Assembly: GCF_019320115.1 (NCBI RefSeq)
Contig: NC_089588.1
Location: forward strand, 119,131,591 to 119,195,590
Source of the DNA: Miscanthus floridulus
Taxonomy: Eukaryota > Streptophyta > Magnoliopsida > Poales > Poaceae
Direction: 5' to 3'
Length of the DNA: 64,000 nt
Positions 59,601-64,000 of the stretch are shown here, piece after piece (within the stretch, counting starts at the first letter, position 1; each line of letters begins with the position of its first letter). The position numbers were made by a program, and so were the translations under genes. Below the pieces are notes generated by a model. The model saw nothing but the letters and a program-made list of their open reading frames with translations. It was not told the origin of the DNA and searched no databases.

Positions 59601-60008
59601 TTTTTATATATAACCAGTAGGGGCTCACACCTCCTGATGCCTACTACAAAATTTGGTCAAAACCAGTTGGCTAAGTTTAATTAATTGCTAAACAAACACC
59701 TGTTAATTTGGTCAAAACTTATGTAAGGAAAAGTTTGAAAAAATGAACCAAACACCACCTTCATCCATGGAAGCACTTTATTAGAAAAACCTGGGCGTCT
59801 GGTGGCCTTTTGGCCTGCGATGGATAGGGACGGATCCGTGCTGTGGGCTGTGGTGGCACAGGCAGAAGCAGCAGGTGAAGGAAAGGGAGCAGATGTGGAG
59901 GCGAACGACGAGCAATGGTCTCCACGCAGAGTGAACGAACTGGGATTGAACTACCTGGTCTGAATCGCCACCTGCAGCACCGCCGCCGCCGACTGACACG
60001 GAAGCCAT
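41638..60008 (-). CDS. CHY1: 3-hydroxyisobutyryl-CoA hydrolase-like protein (14 exons)
   Basis: Exons, all with GT-AG borders and compatible phases: 60,008-59,955; 54,748-54,668; 54,588-54,520; 44,334-44,271; 44,125-44,046; 43,959-43,876; 43,463-43,379; 42,987-42,902; 42,679-42,558; 42,477-42,393; 42,329-42,231; 42,123-42,022; 41,927-41,886; 41,775-41,638 (stop TGA). Joined they give 396 residues without a stop, close to the ~380 of plant CHY1. Family marks are [23 protein letters not shown] and [18 protein letters not shown] (crotonase oxyanion-hole regions), [32 protein letters not shown] and [10 protein letters not shown]. The enzyme hydrolyses 3-hydroxyisobutyryl-CoA in valine breakdown. 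There is no long transit peptide, and the end SKI resembles a weak peroxisomal signal. The family's second catalytic acid (Asp in LFPDVG) is Ala. Introns 1 and 3 (5.2 and 10.2 kb) are swollen by transposons. Probably a transcribable gene. Confidence 0.9.
44780..44941. mobile_element. Fragment of a hAT-type MITE interrupted by the LTR element
   Basis: CGCCCTATTTGGCATGGTTC and AAATGGCTCCAG are the usual head of a grass hAT-type MITE. Possible remains of its other end (GGAGCCTGTG, AGCTCCGTGAGCTGAAGCC) lie just past the retrotransposon at 54,400-54,437. If so, the 9.45-kb element landed inside this MITE, itself in intron 3 of the hydrolase gene. Confidence 0.4.
44942..48515 (+). repeat. 5' LTR
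   Basis: 3,574 bp from TGTAACACCC to GGGTGCTACA. GC-rich U3 at 45,400-45,980 with TATA-like CTTAAATAG at 45,818, then a region of C-runs at 46,280. The 198-codon frame at 45,368-45,964 is composition noise shared with the other LTR. Confidence 0.95.
48519..48530 (+). promoter_or_regulatory. Primer binding site (initiator Met tRNA)
   Basis: TGGTATCAGAGC, three bases after the LTR end, a perfect match to the standard plant gypsy/copia primer site. Confidence 0.95.
48531..50517 (+). other. Non-coding interior of the long-LTR element
   Basis: No frame over about 70 codons. Short decayed pol phrases can be guessed around 50,000-50,240 (an 'ADALS'-like word near 50,095 typical of the gypsy RNase H end, then an [14 protein letters not shown] word), which suggests deletion and decay of a once coding interior. 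Confidence 0.7.
50518..50533 (+). promoter_or_regulatory. Polypurine tract
   Basis: TTAAGGGGGGTAGAAT immediately before the 3' LTR. Confidence 0.9.
50534..54391 (+). repeat. 3' LTR, carrying a nested MITE
   Basis: Collinear with the 5' LTR but 284 bp longer, fully explained by the 276-bp MITE plus its 8-bp duplication at 51,700-51,991. Other differences are single bases, small indels and microsatellite length (AAG run at 53,079 against 47,200). Confidence 0.95.
51708..51983. mobile_element. hAT-type MITE with 8-bp target duplication
   Basis: TAGGGATGAAAACGG at the left end is mirrored by CCGTTTTCATCCCTA at the right end. CCTCAACT flanks both sides (51,700-51,707 and 51,984-51,991). The other LTR has a single CCTCAACT at the empty site (about 46,110). 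276 bp, rich in GGATACGGA words, non-coding. Confidence 0.95.
55000..55370. mobile_element. Possible MITE remnant in intron 1
   Basis: Starts with a phrase common at MITE ends (GGCTATTTGGTTCGTAGC, then TTGCCACAACTAACC). The opposite end is not found, and the two overlapping frames here have no family motif. Confidence 0.35.
55376..56252 (+). pseudogene. L1-type LINE ORF2 remnant, 5' portion
   Basis: Frames with stops give the reverse transcriptase catalytic box [11 protein letters not shown] (55,460-55,500), then [28 protein letters not shown]-like words and [20 protein letters not shown], the usual order in plant LINEs. The remnant is degenerate and is interrupted by the solo LTR at 56,253. 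The rest continues at 59,229. Confidence 0.8.
56253..59228 (+). repeat. Solo LTR (gypsy) with ATCAA target duplication
   Basis: 2,976 bp from TGTAACATCC to GGGTGTGACA, flanked by ATCAA on both sides (56,248-56,252 and 59,229-59,233). No primer site or interior follows, so the element recombined down to a single LTR. GC-rich U3 at 56,530-57,360 with CTACAAATAGC at 56,833. The same family supplies the LTR at 12,613 and the fragment at 33,488. Confidence 0.95.
59229..59640 (+). pseudogene. L1-type LINE ORF2 remnant, 3' portion (zinc-binding RT domain)
   Basis: The frame resumes with [39 protein letters not shown], the reverse-transcriptase zinc-binding domain, then after a frameshift at about 59,470 [19 protein letters not shown], the same tail type as at 32,720. 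It continues the remnant that ends at 56,252; the solo LTR landed between 'FYVIHQ' and 'EEVILTK'. Confidence 0.8.
59955..60008 (-). CDS. CHY1: First coding exon of the hydrolase gene
   Basis: Eighteen codons ([18 protein letters not shown]) ending at CAG|GTAGTT, phase 0, which join directly to VLVEAHGST in exon 2 at 54,748. The short Gly/Ala-rich leader before QVLVE is what grass members of this family show. The ATG at 60,006-60,008 is the first in frame, about 170 bp from a TATA box. The link to exon 2 across the 5.2-kb intron is inference from phase and family layout. Confidence 0.8.
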
Positions 60009-60175
60009 CGGCCTTTCCTTGGACGAGACGATGAGCAGGCAAGCGGCTCAAGGCCGGCGCCAGTAGCACAGTAGCACTCTGAAACACACCACACGTACAG
60101 GGATGAGGATCGAGCCAATTCTTGCTTGTGCTCAACTACTGGCTGCGTTTGGTCAAGATGACAGGATTTCATTCT

Positions 60176-60183
60176 TATTTATA
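60176..60183 (-). promoter_or_regulatory. TATA box of the hydrolase gene
   Basis: The minus strand reads CTATAAATAAG, 168-175 bp upstream of the ATG, with a GC-richer 5' UTR between. Confidence 0.6.
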
Positions 60184-60518
60184 GCAGAAGCAAAGCACTA
60201 TGGACAGTACGGCCCTCCTATGCACGCACATAGCTCTAATATAATGGCTAGAATAGACAATTTCTCAACCTCCAATTTGTAATACAGTACGAGTTTTGAC
60301 CATAAACTACGAAATTGCATACCGGCCGGACACCCTTTAACAGTTGAAACTGGACATGGTCTTCTAGCTGCTCTTAGAGATGGTTTTCTATGTTCGGAAA
60401 ATATAAAAAGAGACTAATGCATCATAGGTCCATTAACTTTTTCTATGTCACGCCTCACTCAAATCGACCACAATAGCTCAAGAATGCAACTTCTCTGCTG
60501 CAGCTTGTGGAACCCCAG

Positions 60519-60706
60519 TCAGTCCGCTGATCTGTTCCTCTTGGGCAACAACACACTACCAATCAGGTTGGGAGCATGGTGACGACCAGCAGGATTCTCA
60601 AGCAGCAGGAGAATAGTGGATGGATCTTTGAATTTGTTGTACAAGATCAGTATGTAAATCCCAAGGGCGGCTATGTCCAACCGCCCTGTGATGGCAACGT
60701 TCAGAA
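60519..60706 (-). other. Possible terminal exon of an unidentified gene
   Basis: On the minus strand an acceptor (CACCCACCAG|TTC) opens a frame reading VLNVAITGRLDIAALGIYIL, then LYNKFKDPSTILLLLENPAG, which ends at TGA (60,519). The first part looks like a membrane helix. The family is not recognised, and the upstream side runs into the duplicated segment at 60,712, so any preceding exons are displaced. Confidence 0.3.
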
Positions 60707-60711
60707 CTGGT

Positions 60712-60854
60712 GGGTGTGGCATGGGGGTTGTTTCCGAACTATGCGTAGGTGGTAACGCGAGTTGACAGGCATGGCCTAAAAAACTTGGCGGTCGGAGAAG
60801 GCTGTCCGGGCAGTTCATTTCGGCCAGATGCCCAGATGCAATGCTTGTTACGCT
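60712..60854 (+). repeat. Copy of the segment at 32,185-32,344
   Basis: Shares GGGTGTGGCATGG, TTGTTTCCGAACT, CTTGGCGGTCGGA and GGCCAGATGCCCAGATGCA with the 32.2-kb copy, with small deletions. Confidence 0.85.
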
Positions 60855-61120
60855 GACAACACATATATGTGTCCACATAATTGAAATTCTTGAAAGCAAC
60901 ATTTGTTGAAGCTATTCAAATTACTGTTTTTTTGTGAAAGTATCCAATAATATCCAAATACTCGATCATCACTATATCTAAGCAGCCATATTCCCGTCAA
61001 AGTAGACCAAATTTGAATACTTCTTGCAATCTGAAACAATTGGTCTCACAGCATAAGTAATCAATAACAAAACTTCACAAAACATCCTTCGTCTTTGGGC
61101 TTCTCTCCCATAACAAGGCA

Positions 61121-61341
61121 TCAAGTGCCAACCACACCTGATTATTCGTGGACATCTGACCTAACTTGTTATACTATTCAAGACTCAGGCTTGTTAAGTC
61201 TCCTGTATATAGTATTGTGTCAAATAAAAAAAAAGGAGCAGCCGGTCTGTAGATGTCAGCTCGATCTAGGATAGATTTTGGAGACCGGGTCTGCAAGCAA
61301 ACTGTTCATTCTTATTGGTTGCAAGTCCAGGTTCAGTGTTC
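61121..61341 (+). repeat. Copy of the segment at 31,806-32,026
   Basis: Same 221-bp length as the other copy, with few substitutions (for example CTTGTTAAGTC here, CTTGTTCAGTC there). Confidence 0.9.
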
Positions 61342-61377
61342 ACTAGAAACCCGGTGCGGCTTAGATTGTGACAACCT

Positions 61378-61532
61378 ATTGGCTCCGTTCGCTGGTCTGA
61401 AACTTGGCTGAAACTGGCTGAAACTGGCTGAAAAACACTGTTCCGGCTGAATTGTTGTGAGAGAAAAACACTGTTCCGGCTGAAAAAAGAAGCCGAACAA
61501 GCCATTTTTAAGACAAGCGAACGGGGGCCCAT
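61378..61532. mobile_element. Small hAT-like MITE
   Basis: GGCTCCGTTCGCTGGTCT at the left is mirrored by AGACAAGCGAACGGGGGCC at the right. The middle repeats GGCTGAAAC and AACACTGTTCCGGCTGAA. About 155 bp. No convincing 8-bp duplication. Confidence 0.65.
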
Positions 61533-61539
61533 ATGAAAG

Positions 61540-62582
61540 GTTGAACCAAGAGATCAATTACTGATATATGAGGATTTTCAAGTTGAACTAAGTTCTCATG
61601 ATTAATATTCATAGCAAAACCATAATCAGGAGTTCGAGCATTTTCTGGAAATATTATTCTAAGGATATTGAAGGACTCGAGTACTGGTATTATTCTATGG
61701 CTTGTGCAGATCCAAGTGATGTACCCATATGAGATCTGTACAACTAATTATCAAAGTTAATTAGATTATTATTTCATTATATTTGTATTCACTGTTCAAG
61801 GATGTGATTGTAACGTGCGTGTATAGGAAGAAAATAGCAGCGGCAAGCATTATGTAACCTGAGATTTTTTCACTTCGATGTTGTAGATGTGATCAATAGG
61901 AACGTAACAAAATTTGATTCACTAATTTTACACGTTGTTTTGATTTTATATGAATTTATCTATTCTCTCGTTCACTCCATCTACAGTCTTACAGGCAGCG
62001 CAACGGGAGTACGGCCGATTTGGCCCGAACCGGCCCTGCAATGGATTTGGGCCAGCGTAGAATTCAGTGTTTCATCTTTATGGAAAGATTATAAGGGTTC
62101 TTCGTGAAAAATCAGTAATGTCGTTTTCATAAATGTTAGCACAAATTTTGTTTTTAAAACGTCTAATATATTTCAGTTGTCTATTTAATGGATTTAACAA
62201 AGAAATGCATTGTAAGAATAAGAAAAAATATATTTTTTCTAAAAGGACCTGTAATGTTCCAAAAAGTGATGCTTGGATTGTACGTATCTTTCTGACCGTT
62301 TTTAAAGACAATACGAGGAAACCCCCCCCTAAAAGCGCCTCTAAACTTTTGGGCGTTTGTTTTTTTGGCAGCCGCTATTATAAATAGTCTTATTTGGCTC
62401 TAAACAGTCCTGCGCCAGTACACTTTATTTCCGACTACCGCTCTGCCAGGGCCAACGGTGGAGTAGCCGCGCATGTTCGCCGCGGGGCCTCATGTGCGAC
62501 GCGCCTGCAGAGACGCGGCGGGCTCCCCGATGCGGTTCAGGCGGACGGCGTGGTGAGATCCTAGGCATATCTCTAGGTGTGC
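61540..62582. other. Intergenic sequence
   Basis: AT-rich to about 62,380 then GC-rich to the CACTA border. No gene recognised. The minus-strand frame at 62,425-63,291 runs across the CACTA border and is an artefact of GC-rich sequence. Confidence 0.5.
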
Positions 62583-63760
62583 CACTACCAGATACAGGAG
62601 CTTTGCCGAGTGCCAGGGGCACTCGGCGAAGCCCAAAAAACACTCGGCAAACCCTGTATCGGCAAACGGTAGTTTGCCGAGTGCCCAAAAAACACTCGGC
62701 AAACTTTTTTTCAAAAAAAAATAAAAAAAGACACGCCGACACCACGCCCGCACCACCAGCACCACCGCCGCCACCACCATCTGCGTCGTCGTCCCCTCCG
62801 CCGCCTGGGGTGCGCCGGATCTGGAGCTCAAGGTGGCGGAGCTCGCCGGATCCGTCACTCGCCCGTCGGATCTGGAGCTCGCCGGATCCACGCTGCCAGG
62901 CCGGAGGGAGCTCGTCGGAGGGAGAGAGGAGAGAGGGCGCGCCGGAGATGACGTAGAGCTGAGGTGGAGGAGGAGCGCCGCATCGCCGGCCCGACGCCGG
63001 TGGAGGAGCGCCGCCACCTTGCTCGCGCCTGCCGGATCCGGGCTGCTCCTCGCTGGGGCACGCCAGATCCACCGTCGGAGTGCCGCCGGAGCAGACCTCC
63101 GCCACCAGGAGACGCGCTACCGGAGCAGACCTCTGCCCCGCTCGCCGGCTGCCGCCTCCATCCCGAGAGAGAGAGAGAGAGAGGAGAGAGGGCGCGGGCG
63201 CGGCGGCGCCGGAGATCCACCGGGAGGGAGGAGAGAGAGAGAGAGGGCGCGGGTGGATCTGGGGAGGGAGGAGGAGAGAGGGCACGGGCACAGCGGCGCC
63301 GGAGATCCGCCAGGAGGAAGGAGGAGAGAGAGGGGGCGGGCGGTTCTGGGGAGGGAGGAGGAGAGAGAGGGCGTGGAGGAGGAGAGAGAGGGCACGGGTG
63401 GTTCTGGGGAGGGAGGAGGAGAGAGGGCGCGGGCACGGCGTTAATTAAGTTAGTTTTTTTATTTGCCGAGTGTCCTACATCTGGGCACTCGGCAAAGTTT
63501 TTTTTTCATTTTTTTCTTCTTCTTCTTTCCTAGAAAAAAAGGTTTTATTTCTTTGCCGAGTGTAAAAAATAAAACACTCGGCAAACCCTCTCTTTGTCGA
63601 GTGTTTTTTTTACACTCCGCAAACCTCCTCTTTGCCGAGTGTTTTTTTTTGCCGAGTGTTTTTAGCGCAGCACTCGGCAAAGAACTTGTTCGTCGAGTGC
63701 CCGAGGGAAAACACTCGGCAAACCTAAAAACACTCGGCAAATTTGACATTTCTGGTAGTG
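62583..63760. mobile_element. Complete non-autonomous CACTA element with TGC target duplication
   Basis: Starts CACTACCAGATAC and ends ATTTCTGGTAGTG. TGC flanks both sides (62,580-62,582 and 63,761-63,763). TTTGCCGAGTG / CACTCGGCAAA repeats occupy 62,602-62,705 and 63,460-63,742. The 1,178-bp unit has a GC-rich then GA-rich interior without transposase. Confidence 0.95.
63160..63440. repeat. GA-rich tandem repeats inside the CACTA element
   Basis: Units of GGGAGGGAGGAGGAGAGAG alternating with GGCGCGGGC and GCGGCGCCGGAGATCC, at roughly 70-110 bp spacing. They give Arg/Glu/Gly-rich frames on one strand and Ser/Pro/Leu-rich frames on the other. Confidence 0.8.
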
Positions 63761-63763
63761 TGC

Positions 63764-64000
63764 GGCGCGATAGGCTGCGGTGAGCTTCCATGCGAGGGTT
63801 GCGGCAAGCTCGCCGCCGCGACGAGGTCTAGGCGGTCGGCCAGGCAACGGGCTGCAGGGCAGCGACGCAGTGGCCTAGGTCCTAGGCAACGGCGGCGAGG
63901 CCGACCCGCCCTCCAATGCGGAGACGCGGTGACCCTGGCCCCCAGTCATGGTAGCGCGAGGCGCCCTCGGCCACTGGCACGGCGGCGACATGGCCCAATT
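63764..64000. other. GC-rich flank, no gene seen
   Basis: High GC with scattered GGCGGCGA words, cut by the window end. No recognisable coding content. Confidence 0.4.

Noticed and set aside
41638..60008. Calling the hydrolase gene a pseudogene because of its many insertions
   Set aside because: Every exon keeps frame and splice sites and all large insertions are intronic; the Asp to Ala change alone does not prove loss of the gene.
62425..63291. 288-codon minus-strand open frame
   Set aside because: It crosses the exact border of a CACTA insertion and is made of Pro/Ser/Leu-rich low-complexity residues encoded by GC- and GA-rich repeats; equally long frames exist on the other strand.
63460..63742. 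Regularly spaced short repeats that could suggest a CRISPR-like array
   Set aside because: The TTTGCCGAGTG units occur in both orientations at the ends of an element with CACTA termini and a 3-bp duplication in plant DNA; spacing is irregular.

Overview
The window is plant nuclear DNA from a grass, most likely a panicoid such as Setaria, Panicum, Sorghum or a relative. The reasons are split genes with GT-AG introns, CACTA (En/Spm) elements whose subterminal repeats read TTTGCCGAGTG / CACTCGGCAAA, Ty3/gypsy LTR elements starting TGTAACACCC with an initiator-Met-tRNA primer site, and hAT and Stowaway miniature elements. The species cannot be read from the sequence alone. No rRNA gene, canonical tRNA gene, CRISPR array or bacterial feature is visible.

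Layout. 1-2.0 kb: CACTA-like debris. 2.0-7.8 kb: a 5.8-kb minus-strand gypsy relic (LTR, gag, protease, start of RT). 8.5-10.05 kb: an ankyrin-repeat (ACD6/ITN1-type) gene on the minus strand that has lost its 3' end. 11.0-13.5 kb: the 3' half of a plus-strand gypsy chromovirus-like element and part of its LTR. 13.5-13.8 kb: an antisense RT scrap. 13.8-17.2 kb: two converging CACTA protein genes, both broken, followed by a 95-bp-arm hairpin. 19.7-19.9 kb: the first coding stretch of a flavin-containing monooxygenase with its TATA box, cut off. 20.2-23.5 kb: CACTA and hAT-like elements rich in GC minisatellites. 23.5-31.8 kb: a minus-strand long-LTR element without coding capacity. 31.8-36.8 kb: small duplications, LINE and LTR scraps, a foldback element and a Stowaway MITE. 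37.4-41.4 kb: two non-autonomous CACTA elements that share a tRNA-like internal module.

The main cellular gene runs on the minus strand from 60,008 to 41,638. Fourteen exons can be joined in one open frame into a 396-residue 3-hydroxyisobutyryl-CoA hydrolase-like protein (valine degradation, crotonase fold). Its introns hold a complete 9.45-kb LTR element (44,942-54,391, TSD AATGC) with a nested hAT MITE (51,708-51,983, TSD CCTCAACT), and a LINE remnant split by a solo LTR (56,253-59,228, TSD ATCAA). All of these except the MITE, whose polarity is undefined, are antisense to the gene. The residue expected to be the second catalytic acid (Asp) is Ala here.

The right end (60.2-64 kb) holds the gene's promoter, a possible orphan exon, a rearranged duplicate of sequence from 31.8-32.3 kb, a small MITE and a complete non-autonomous CACTA (62,583-63,760, TSD TGC). 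Most long open frames in the GC-rich LTR and CACTA interiors are low-complexity artefacts and were not annotated as genes.
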